Shown here piece by piece: positions 1 through 6,462 of a stretch of DNA of 7,988 bases (position 1 is the first letter of the stretch; each line of letters starts with the position of its first letter). Below the pieces are notes generated by a model. That model saw only the letters and a program-made list of their open reading frames with translations. It searched no databases and was not told the DNA's origin. A program made the translations under genes and the position numbers. This stretch comes from Nitrospirota bacterium (lineage in GTDB: Bacteria; Nitrospirota; JACRHJ01): assembly GCA_027328825.1 (NCBI GenBank), contig DAHWTK010000079.1, positions 1 to 7,988 of the forward strand, read 5' to 3'.

Positions 1-478
1 GGCCCTTCATGGATTGGAATATGGCGGAATGCTCACTGTCCACAGGCAGGAGTTTTACGCCCTTGCGTCTGACCGCGTCAATGACCAGCGAACCGGCGCA
101 TACCAGGGTCTCCTTGTTGGCAAGGGCAATGTCCTTGCCGGACTCTATCGCGGCCATCGTCGGGACAAGGCCCGCCGCACCCACTATGCTCGAAACCACC
201 ATATCCACGCCGTCAAGCGACGCCGCCTCAACAAGCCCATCGACTCCGTGCAGTACGCGGATACCGCCGCCCAGGCGCTTCCTGAGCGCGTCTGCGGCCT
301 TTTTATCCCGCACCGTGACGACTTCCGGGGAGAACTCCCTCGCCTGGGCCTCAAGGAGGTTTATATTAGCGCCGCATGAGAGCGCCATGACCCTGAACCT
401 CTCCGGGAACCGGCGCGCAACGTCAAGCGTGTTTACGCCTATTGAACCTGTGCATCCGAGTATGGAAAGATTTTTCAT
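1..478 (-). CDS. dxr: 1-deoxy-D-xylulose 5-phosphate reductoisomerase, N-terminal 159 residues (cut by window edge)
   Basis: This cytoplasmic enzyme converts DXP to 2-C-methyl-D-erythritol 4-phosphate with NADPH, the first committed step of the MEP isoprenoid pathway. The visible part begins MKNLSILGCTGSIG, the dinucleotide-binding loop of the family (residues 8-14, usually GSTGSIG; Cys replaces the first Ser here). It continues with ALANKETLV (118-126) and LLPVDSEHSAIFQ (143-155), which holds the metal/substrate residues D147, S148 and E149. About 240 C-terminal residues are expected beyond position 1. The ATG overlaps the cdsA stop as ATGA (475-478). The nearest purine-rich stretch, AAGGG, lies about 13 nt upstream, so translation probably depends on coupling to cdsA. 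Identity is secure from the motifs; the missing part cannot be judged. Confidence 0.97.
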   Translation of the reverse strand, partial: MKNLSILGCTGSIGVNTLDVARRFPERFRVMALSCGANINLLEAQAREFSPEVVTVRDKKAADALRKRLGGGIRVLHGVDGLVEAASLDGVDMVVSSIVGAAGLVPTMAAIESGKDIALANKETLVCAGSLVIDAVRRKGVKLLPVDSEHSAIFQSMKG

Positions 479-1335
479 TTCAGCGATATAACCCTTGCGG
501 AAAGCTCTACGAGCGTGTAGTAATAAAGGGCCGGGGCGTTCAGAAGCATGCTGTCAACCCTGTCCAGGTAACCGCCGTGCCCTGGGAATATGCCGCCGGA
601 GTCCTTCGTCCTGGCGCTCCTTTTTATCATGGACTCTGCCAGGTCCCCCACCTGCCCGACTATCCCCAGGACTATTCCAAGCCCTATGGCGTCGTGCAGG
701 GGAAGCGCATGATAGAACCAGACACGGCAGACGAGCGACATGCCGATACCGGCCATAAGGCCGCCGACGGCGCCTTCCCAAGACTTGTGCGGGCTTATTT
801 TCTGATAAAGTTTTTTTCTGCCGAAATGGCTCCCTATGTAATACGCACCGGTATCCGTCGCCCAGGTAACGGTGAACAGGAAGAATACAAGCTGGCGTCC
901 GTCCACATCAGGCGTCTTCCAGGAGCGAAGCAGGATTACATAGGCGGATAACCACGCGACGTAAACGACACCGGTAAACGTGAGGGCCACGTCAACCAGC
1001 GCGCCGTTTATGTCCTTGCGTGAAAAGAGCCGGAAGAGAAGCGCCACGACAAACGCGAACGCGACCATGACATCCGGTGAGAATACCGTCGCGTATGGCC
1101 AGTCCGGAATCTCGGCCCCGACGTAAAAACCGCTTATCACCAGCGCGCCCACGAACATACCCACGAACGTCTGGGGCCTGTATCCGCTGTTCTTGAACAT
1201 CCTGTAAAACTCGTACAGGCCGACCATCACCCCCGCCAGTATCAGGAAAAAGAATGCCAGCGGCCCGGCATACTGCACTATGAGGAACAGCAACGGTATC
1301 GCAAAAACTGCCGTCAGAACTCTTTTGTAGCCCAT
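475..1335 (-). CDS. cdsA: Phosphatidate cytidylyltransferase (CDP-diglyceride synthase)
   Basis: This integral membrane enzyme makes CDP-diacylglycerol from phosphatidic acid and CTP, the branch point for all bacterial phospholipids. The 286 residues are a normal length for the family. Hydrophobic segments lie near residues 7-40, 55-71, 88-104, 113-136, 145-160, 190-207 and 215-230. The family signature is complete at 235-261 (S-M-I-K-R ... K-D-S-G-G-I-F-P-G-H-G-G ... D-R-V-D). The upstream conserved block DTGAYYIGSHFGRKK (161-175) followed by SPHKSWEG (181-188) is also present. The ATG directly abuts the uppS stop codon (TAA then ATG, no gap) and has GGGGAG 4 nt upstream, within the uppS 3' end. 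The stop overlaps the dxr start. The gene lies inside the uppS-cdsA-dxr operon, and no sign of disruption is seen. Confidence 0.97.
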   Translation of the reverse strand: MGYKRVLTAVFAIPLLFLIVQYAGPLAFFFLILAGVMVGLYEFYRMFKNSGYRPQTFVGMFVGALVISGFYVGAEIPDWPYATVFSPDVMVAFAFVVALLFRLFSRKDINGALVDVALTFTGVVYVAWLSAYVILLRSWKTPDVDGRQLVFFLFTVTWATDTGAYYIGSHFGRKKLYQKISPHKSWEGAVGGLMAGIGMSLVCRVWFYHALPLHDAIGLGIVLGIVGQVGDLAESMIKRSARTKDSGGIFPGHGGYLDRVDSMLLNAPALYYYTLVELSARVISLK

Positions 1336-2127
1336 TTAACTCCCCAGTTGCTCGGATGTCTTCCCAAAACGCCTCTGCCTGCCCTGGTAATCGAGTATCG
1401 CAACCAGGAGGTCTCTCTCCGTGAAGTCCGGCCAGAGGGCCTCCGTGAAATAAAGCTCCGCGTATGCCGTCTGCCAGAGCAGGAAATTCGAGATCCTCTG
1501 CTCTCCGGACGTCCTGATTACGAGGTCGAGTTCAGGCATGTACCGTGTATCGAGATACCCGGAAAAAATCTTTTCGTCCAGGGCGTCCGGCTCAATGTTT
1601 CCGGCTTTCATATCCGCCGCAATCTTTTTCACGGCGTCGATTATTTCCCATCTCCCGCCGTACGAGAGCGCGAGGTCGAGCACCATGCCGGTATTCCCCG
1701 CCGTCTCCGCCTTTGCTCTCTCTATCCAGGCCCGCGCTTCGGGCGGGAGGTCTTCCACGCGCCCGATTGTAGAGAAGCGGATATTATCCCTTTTCATAAG
1801 AGAAAGCTCCTGACGCAGGTAAAGCGTCAAAAGCGACATGAGCACTGAAACCTCAAGCGGCGGCCTCTTCCAGTTCTCCGTCGAAAACGCATAGAGCGTG
1901 AGCGCCGGGACATGAAGCCTCGAACAGGCCGTTACAACCTCCCGCACTACCTCCATTCCCTTCCTGTGGCCCGCGATTCTCGGCAATCCGCGTCTTGCGG
2001 CCCACCTGCCGTTCCCGTCCATTATTATCGCCATGTGCCTCGGCAGGCGCATGGGGTCAACCAGCGCCCGAAGCTCGGCAGGCGTCAAATCCGCATAGTT
2101 TTTTACTTGGGTCAGCGTGTGCTCCAA
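1336..2127 (-). CDS. uppS: Isoprenyl transferase (undecaprenyl diphosphate synthase)
   Basis: This cis-prenyltransferase condenses isopentenyl diphosphate units onto farnesyl diphosphate to make the C55 carrier for peptidoglycan and other envelope glycans. The 263 residues contain MDGNGRWA (36-43) with catalytic D37, the FSTENWKRP block (81-89), and RTSGEQRISNFLLW (205-218) with the diphosphate-binding arginines R205 and R211, followed by AYAELYF (221-227). The usual form of that block is RTGGE. The start is a TTG at 2127-2125 with AGAGG five bases upstream. The later ATGs (codons 26, 32 and 36) have no ribosome site in front of them and would crowd or remove the catalytic segment. The first 30 residues form a modest N-terminal extension. 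The TTG lies 2 nt after the stop of the propeller gene, which implies translational coupling. Confidence 0.96.
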   Translation of the reverse strand: MEHTLTQVKNYADLTPAELRALVDPMRLPRHMAIIMDGNGRWAARRGLPRIAGHRKGMEVVREVVTACSRLHVPALTLYAFSTENWKRPPLEVSVLMSLLTLYLRQELSLMKRDNIRFSTIGRVEDLPPEARAWIERAKAETAGNTGMVLDLALSYGGRWEIIDAVKKIAADMKAGNIEPDALDEKIFSGYLDTRYMPELDLVIRTSGEQRISNFLLWQTAYAELYFTEALWPDFTERDLLVAILDYQGRQRRFGKTSEQLGS

Positions 2128-2129
2128 AA

Positions 2130-3995
2130 TTACCTCTGCGGAATCTTGTACAACAGGAGCTTCGCGCGGCTCGCAATGCCGTTTGTCATGGACGATACCC
2201 CGCCCATCGGGTTAAGCCTGGACTTATGCTCAAGTTCAAATGTCGGGTCGGTGATTATCGCAATTTCATCCCTGCCGTCATTCAGGACGTCGCCCATATA
2301 AATGTCGGCCAGGTATCCCCCGATATTCTTTACGCTCCATTTCTGTTCAAGGCCCTTGCCGTCCCAGACAAAGGAATATATCTCCGCGCCGCTGTAGCCG
2401 TGCCAGCGCCGGATGATGTTTGTAGAGGCGTTGTTTTTTGTTATTACAACCTCCTTCTCGCCTTCCGGCCCGGTGCGGACAATGACCCTGCCTTTTATCT
2501 TCCCCCGGTCGTCCGCCCCGGCGAACATCATGCTTTTTCTTTTCACTTCAAAGAAATTGTCGTATCCGCCATAGCGCTCATTGCTCTCCCAGAGCTTTTT
2601 GCCGTTATGGTCTAGCACTTCCACGTAGTCGTTATCGTTCACCCACACATAGAGCGGGACGGTCGTTTTTTTGCCCAGCTTGTTCTTTCCGGGAACGCCC
2701 AGTATTGCAAAACCGTACGGGTCCTGTATCCTGGAAGGCAGTTTAAACCTGCCTTTTCTCACGAGCCTGCCGTTCTTCCATTCGGACTGGTATATAATCC
2801 CGGAATAGGGCGACTCCATGCCGACTGTGGTGGTAAGGAGCTTCTTTTTGCCGTCGGGCATGTCGAGCACCCTGAAGAGAACGGGCGAAGGGCCGTATAC
2901 CTTCCTGAAGTCTTTTCCGTCGTATTTTATGATATAGGACTGCGCGCGGCCCTGTCCGTAGGCCGTAACGTATAGTTCGTCTCGCCCGTCTCCATCGATG
3001 TCCGCGCATTCGACATCAAGCTGCGCGGCGGGGTGCGCTTCCGGTTCGCGCCATAGCTCGTGCAGCACGCCTTTTTCGAGCCTGTATATGATTATCCTGT
3101 CGCCGGTGGATATTGCAAGCTCCGTCTTGCCGTCCCCCATTATGTTCCCGGCGGCGAAATGCTCCGCCCTGTAAGGCAGTTCGTCCATGTAGAAGAAATC
3201 CCGCCGCTCCTCTATGACGAGCGGGATGCCCATCTCCTCCGCTTTATAAACGCTGCTCGTCGAATCCACAAGCGAAGACAGGTTCTCCGTCTCCGTCCCG
3301 TCCGAAGCGTAAAGGACAATGCCGACCTTGGTCCTGTCCGGCCTTTTCGTGGGCGATGTCGCAAGCGTTAAGACGTATTGCGCGCCGCTCGCCTTTGCCA
3401 GGCCGGCTATATCGCCTTTAACGGCAGGGGTTGGGAGATCCTTCACCCCCGGCATCTCGAACCGCCCGGAGGCGCGAAGAATGTGGAGGAGCCTGTCTTT
3501 TACAGGCTCATTTACATCGCCCCCGGAGACAAAGAGGAGCCTGGCCTTACGGGTTGAAAGACGGGCCGTATCGCCCGGTATTATCCGCGTAACAAGGAGC
3601 TTCGTTATCCTGCCCGATGCCTCGTGGGCGCCAAGCTTGTCCACGATAAAACTCCCGAGGGATGTTTCACGGTAACCGAGTATGGCCTTTGTTATCGGAT
3701 GGAATATGGGTTTCCCGGGCCGGAAAAGATGCACCTCTATGCCCTTGAAGAGGCCGTCTTTGGCCCCTATGTTCACCGTTACAGTCTTCTCGTCCGCCGC
3801 CGTTACCTTCCCCTCCGCGCGCGGGAAGCGATCGAGCACCTCTCCGGCCATCCGGTCTACGGTATCCACTGTCGTCGCGGATGCGAAGGACGGGGTTTTA
3901 CCGTTCGGCGCGGTGGATGGCTGTACCGCCATCGCGCAGGCGGCATTGACTACAATAAAAACGAACATTGCCGGAACTACTAAAAACTTGCCCAT
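2130..3995 (-). CDS. Secreted FG-GAP/VCBS beta-propeller protein with FlgT-like N-terminal region
   Basis: No specific function is recognised. The 621-residue protein begins with a signal peptide: K3, a hydrophobic core at 4-20, then AMA-VQP with likely cleavage after residue 23. C20 lacks a proper lipobox. Residues 60-130 (GKVTAADEKTVTVNIGAKDG and on) resemble the small beta-barrel of FlgT-like or trafficking proteins, where a turn reads 'GAKDGLFKG'. Residues 150-240 look like an alpha/beta domain of the TolB-N or CsgG type (KASGAQYVLTL). The C-terminal half is a propeller with at least three FG-GAP-type blades: GNIMGDGKTELAI (283-295), ADIDGDGRDELYV (331-343, a D-x-D-x-D calcium-like loop) and GDVLNDGRDEIAI (568-580). 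The start ATG has AAGGGG 5 nt upstream. It lies 69 nt after the GH57 gene and 2 nt before uppS. A periplasmic or outer-membrane-associated location is inferred from the signal peptide; its link to lipid carrier synthesis is unknown. Confidence 0.8.
   Translation of the reverse strand: MGKFLVVPAMFVFIVVNAACAMAVQPSTAPNGKTPSFASATTVDTVDRMAGEVLDRFPRAEGKVTAADEKTVTVNIGAKDGLFKGIEVHLFRPGKPIFHPITKAILGYRETSLGSFIVDKLGAHEASGRITKLLVTRIIPGDTARLSTRKARLLFVSGGDVNEPVKDRLLHILRASGRFEMPGVKDLPTPAVKGDIAGLAKASGAQYVLTLATSPTKRPDRTKVGIVLYASDGTETENLSSLVDSTSSVYKAEEMGIPLVIEERRDFFYMDELPYRAEHFAAGNIMGDGKTELAISTGDRIIIYRLEKGVLHELWREPEAHPAAQLDVECADIDGDGRDELYVTAYGQGRAQSYIIKYDGKDFRKVYGPSPVLFRVLDMPDGKKKLLTTTVGMESPYSGIIYQSEWKNGRLVRKGRFKLPSRIQDPYGFAILGVPGKNKLGKKTTVPLYVWVNDNDYVEVLDHNGKKLWESNERYGGYDNFFEVKRKSMMFAGADDRGKIKGRVIVRTGPEGEKEVVITKNNASTNIIRRWHGYSGAEIYSFVWDGKGLEQKWSVKNIGGYLADIYMGDVLNDGRDEIAIITDPTFELEHKSRLNPMGGVSSMTNGIASRAKLLLYKIPQR
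2133..2137 (-). promoter_or_regulatory. Ribosome binding site that supports the TTG start of uppS
   Basis: On the minus strand AGAGG (2137-2133) overlaps the last sense codon and abuts the TAA stop of the upstream propeller gene. It lies 5 nt before the TTG at 2127. No ATG in the first 25 codons competes with it, so this site decides the uppS start. Its position inside the upstream coding end means ribosomes finishing the upstream gene could reinitiate here. Confidence 0.65.
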
Positions 3996-4064
3996 AAAAA
4001 CCCCTTGCCGATAACTGAAATATGTAGCTGAAGCAATAAATTGCGCCCTACAGATTGGGCCGCG
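3996..4064 (-). other. Gap between the GH57 gene and the propeller gene, without a clear terminator or promoter
   Basis: The 69-bp gap holds the AAGGGG ribosome site of the downstream gene and one small perfect dyad, GCAATAAATTGC (4033-4044). No G/C-rich stem followed by a T-run is seen, and no convincing -35/-10 pair could be picked out. Read-through from the GH57 promoter into the propeller-uppS-cdsA-dxr run is therefore possible, but a weak promoter here cannot be excluded by eye. Confidence 0.45.
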
Positions 4065-6323
4065 CTATCTTCTATCAAGCCTCAGTTTTATCAAAACCGG
4101 TACCTCAACGCCCGGCTGCAAAGTCAGCCGCCAGACCGGGACAATGCTTTCGCACTGGAACACCCGCTCATACCCGGATTCGGACTGGGATACCGTCTCT
4201 ACCGGGAAACGCCAAAGAGCCGCGGCGCCTCCGAACGAAAGCGTCATGGCATACCCAAGCCATTCGTCAACCATCCGGACTTCAGAGACGTTGTTCAGTT
4301 CCCCTGAGCTTGCGAAATTTCCGGCCTTAAGGGAATGCCCCGGTATCTCGAAATATCTGTCGGGGGAATTCCCGGCAAGAAGCGAGAAGTTGAACTCCAC
4401 GCCGAAGGCCGTATTAATCTCCTCGCTTCCCTCGTTTCTTATGACATAACCTGCATCGAAGCCGCTATCGCCGGATGCCGGTCTACCGGCGGCCCGGACG
4501 GTTACGGTCTTCCGGACAGACACCTTCTGTCCCCGCACCTCTCCCGTGCGGGATAAGTCAACGGAAACCTTGTCTCCGGACTTCTTCACCTTTGACGAAT
4601 ACGCAGCATTTACAAAATCGCCCGCCTCCCTGTGCGAGGCGTTCCTGAATGCCTCGAAGTCCATCTCTCCGTCCAGGAAATGGTCGATAAGCGATGCCTT
4701 CCTGTACCAGTCGTAGTGCAGATGGGATGAAAGCCCCTCCTCCTTCGCGCACATTTTATCGTGTATGGTGGCCGCGCTGCCGGTCGAGCCGACGGACTGG
4801 CTTCGGTCTACCGCATCAGCTTCCTGTGTCGGGACGAGTTTTCTGTGATAGGCCTCCGGACGCCGGGATAGCGTATTCATCATGTTCATGGCTATGGGAC
4901 GGTAGTCCAGTTCGCAAATCATCCCGCCCTCGCCGGGGTCGATAAAAATGGCGACGTCCCTGTTGGCTATCATCACCTCGTCGGAGAGGTCCCCGTCAAG
5001 GTCGGCGGTCTCCACGGAGAGGGACTCGCCCCCGTCGCCGGGTTGTATAGCCCTCGCCACCTTATCCCCATCTCCCGCCCGCGGGCGAGGGGAAATAATA
5101 TTAACCTCTCCTCCTGCGGGGGAGGGTGACGCTTCCAAGAGCCGGGTGGAGGCTTCCGCCGCTACTTCCGCCTTTATAAGGTGCCTGTATACCGCGTCCC
5201 GGAGGTGCGGGAGATAAAGCCCTCCGAAGACGCCGTGCCAGTAGGCGTCGTTGCACTGCGCGCGCCAGAGGTCGTCTCTGGCGCCGGCTCCCGCGCCGGC
5301 GCTGCGCACCTTGCGGCTCACCTGCAACATCCGCTTGTGCATGGCGTTCGCTTCCGGGTATTTTGAAAGGAAGTTCCGGAAGAACCCGCCCTTCACGAAA
5401 AGCCTTTTTATGTCGTATCCAGGCTCGTTTTTCAGTTCGTCCACAAAATCCTCATACTGGGCCGCCTCCGCCGCCGGGAGCGACCATTCCCCCATCTCCA
5501 TGTACGAGCATGTCGGGAGATATACCCGGCCCCTGGGGCCTTCACGGTCTATATATTCGCTGAAAGTCGAAGGCTCTATCCAGTCCCTGTTCGCTTCGAG
5601 CGCGCCAATGAATCTCTTGAGCCAGCCGTCCTCGTATACCCATTTGTAAGTCCCGGGCCAGACGCCGAATTTCTCCCCGTCGTCCGCCATGACGGACAGC
5701 GTGTTAATGCCCGCGTCCGGCATGTTGCGCCAGTAGCCCAGCGCCTCCTCCGGCTCCCTGAACGGAATCACATACCTTAATCTCTCGCTTCCCGGGAATA
5801 CCTTTACCGTCTTCCCCTGTTCTTCTGTTATGAAATAGCCGGTAAGCTCGGAGTCCCGAAGACCGGACATCTTGAAGTGGAAGTCGTCCACCACGACGTA
5901 TTCTACCCCCGCGTCGTGCAAAACCGCCGGCAGATGCGGCTCCCATACCCTCTCGGCAAGCCAGATTCCCCTGGGCCTCTTGCCAAAGTTGTCTTCTATG
6001 AACTTCGAGAGCTTTTCTATCTGCCCCAGCTTGTCCTCATCCGGGAGCAGGGCGAGTATCGGCTCATAGAACCCGCCGCCCATTACCTCCGCCTGTCCGG
6101 ACTCGACCATCGACGCAACATTCCTGATGAACTCCGGATGGCTTTTCAGAATCCATTCGAGGAGCGAGCCTGTGAAGTGCAGGCAGACCTTGAACCAAGG
6201 AACGTCCCTGACGGCCTCGACAAGTGGCAGATAGGCGCCGTGGTAAGCCTCTTCCGCGATGTGGTCGAAGTTCCCTACGGGCTGATGATTGTGTATGGCG
6301 AAGACGAATTTTATCTTTTTCAT
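4065..6323 (-). CDS. GH57 alpha-amylase / 4-alpha-glucanotransferase
   Basis: This cytoplasmic retaining enzyme of glycoside hydrolase family 57 has no signal peptide. It hydrolyses or disproportionates alpha-1,4-glucans such as glycogen or maltodextrins. All five family regions are visible: HNHQPVG (11-17), GQAEVMGGGFYEPIL (76-90), WLAERVWEP (121-129) with the predicted nucleophile E124, VMADDGEKFGVWPGT (211-225) with predicted acid/base D214, and CSYMEMGEWSLP (272-283). The central helical domain includes WRAQCNDAYWHGVFGGLYLP (353-372). The C-terminal beta-sandwich of the glucanotransferase type starts near 435 (LDYRPIAMNMMNTLSRRPEAYH region, then YDWYRKASLIDHFL). At 752 residues it is longer than the roughly 660 of characterised archaeal 4-alpha-glucanotransferases. 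Part of the excess, residues 398-425, is encoded by a palindromic repeat, and an Ala/Gly run lies at 342-348. AAGGGG sits 3 nt before the ATG, and a good promoter lies just upstream. Transferase and hydrolase activities cannot be told apart by sequence alone. Confidence 0.93.
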   Translation of the reverse strand: MKKIKFVFAIHNHQPVGNFDHIAEEAYHGAYLPLVEAVRDVPWFKVCLHFTGSLLEWILKSHPEFIRNVASMVESGQAEVMGGGFYEPILALLPDEDKLGQIEKLSKFIEDNFGKRPRGIWLAERVWEPHLPAVLHDAGVEYVVVDDFHFKMSGLRDSELTGYFITEEQGKTVKVFPGSERLRYVIPFREPEEALGYWRNMPDAGINTLSVMADDGEKFGVWPGTYKWVYEDGWLKRFIGALEANRDWIEPSTFSEYIDREGPRGRVYLPTCSYMEMGEWSLPAAEAAQYEDFVDELKNEPGYDIKRLFVKGGFFRNFLSKYPEANAMHKRMLQVSRKVRSAGAGAGARDDLWRAQCNDAYWHGVFGGLYLPHLRDAVYRHLIKAEVAAEASTRLLEASPSPAGGEVNIISPRPRAGDGDKVARAIQPGDGGESLSVETADLDGDLSDEVMIANRDVAIFIDPGEGGMICELDYRPIAMNMMNTLSRRPEAYHRKLVPTQEADAVDRSQSVGSTGSAATIHDKMCAKEEGLSSHLHYDWYRKASLIDHFLDGEMDFEAFRNASHREAGDFVNAAYSSKVKKSGDKVSVDLSRTGEVRGQKVSVRKTVTVRAAGRPASGDSGFDAGYVIRNEGSEEINTAFGVEFNFSLLAGNSPDRYFEIPGHSLKAGNFASSGELNNVSEVRMVDEWLGYAMTLSFGGAAALWRFPVETVSQSESGYERVFQCESIVPVWRLTLQPGVEVPVLIKLRLDRR
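5051..5131. repeat. Palindromic double-hairpin element inside the GH57 coding sequence
   Basis: On the plus strand the stretch has two G/C-rich hairpins around an A/T linker. Hairpin 1 centres on the perfect palindrome CGCCCGCGGGCG (5076-5087) and extends outward with wobble pairs. Hairpin 2 pairs 5106-5114 with 5118-5126 around a TGC loop. The linker is AAATAATATTAA (5093-5104). The layout (hairpin, AAAT...AA linker, hairpin, outer CACC/GGTG-like ends) matches the element at 7670-7757 in the same window orientation. Here it is translated antisense and encodes roughly residues 398-425, a Pro/Gly/Arg-rich linker between the helical domain and the C-terminal sandwich. The exact ends are uncertain by several bases. 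Confidence 0.7.
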
Positions 6324-6346
6324 TGGCCCCTTGGACGTAACTTCTG

Positions 6347-6375
6347 ATAGTAGCAGAGAAAGGATGGGTAGTCAA
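6347..6375 (-). promoter_or_regulatory. Sigma70-like promoter of the GH57 gene
   Basis: On the minus strand TTGACT (6375-6370, five of six matches to TTGACA) is followed after 17 bp by TACTAT (6352-6347, four of six to TATAAT). A start near 6340 would leave a leader of about 17 nt carrying AAGGGG before the ATG at 6323. It is divergent to the CDF promoter. Prediction is from consensus only. Confidence 0.55.
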
Positions 6376-6401
6376 GGATTTAGCGGGAGGCATTTTCCTT
6401 G
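6373..6401. promoter_or_regulatory. Inverted repeat spanning both divergent -35 boxes
   Basis: CAAGGA (6373-6378) and TCCTTG (6396-6401) are perfect inverted half-sites with centres 23 bp apart, about two helical turns. Each includes part of one of the two opposing -35 boxes, so the symmetry arises partly because both boxes read TCCTTGA. It could be a regulator site controlling both genes, or simply two similar promoters back to back. Confidence 0.3.
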
Positions 6402-6427
6402 AAAAAGCGATGGAATTCGGTTATTAT
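6399..6427 (+). promoter_or_regulatory. Sigma70-like promoter of the CDF transporter gene
   Basis: TTGAAA (6399-6404, five of six) is followed after exactly 17 bp by TATTAT (6422-6427, five of six). The expected start near 6434 gives a leader of about 29 nt that contains AAAGGGG (6451-6457), 5 nt before the ATG. This is the best consensus promoter in the window. No convincing metal-regulator operator was recognised apart from the dyad over the -35 boxes. Confidence 0.65.
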
Positions 6428-6462
6428 TTAAGTGGTAAGGGGGCGGACTTAAAGGGGTTTTA

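Noticed and set aside
9..491. Plus-strand open frame of 160 codons at the left edge
   Set aside because: It lies opposite dxr, whose motifs (GCTGSIG, ANKETLV, PVDSEH) are unmistakable. The plus-strand product is Ser/Thr/Arg-rich low complexity.
1995..2615. Open frame of 206 codons on the plus strand across the uppS/propeller junction
   Set aside because: It crosses two well-supported minus-strand genes, shows no recognisable motif, and has no ribosome site that stands out.
3936..3995. Lipoprotein signal with C20 in the propeller protein
   Set aside because: The residues before C20 are VNAA, which lacks the Leu-type residue at -3 of a lipobox. Ordinary cleavage after AMA fits better.
4957..5003. 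FG-GAP-like DLDGDLSDEV motif in the GH57 enzyme as evidence of fusion with the neighbouring propeller
   Set aside because: An acidic stretch of this type is native to the start of the C-terminal domain in GH57 glucanotransferases, so no fusion is needed.
5051..5131. CRISPR repeat or phage attachment site
   Set aside because: There is no regular repeat-spacer spacing, no cas or integrase gene, and only dispersed, divergent copies.
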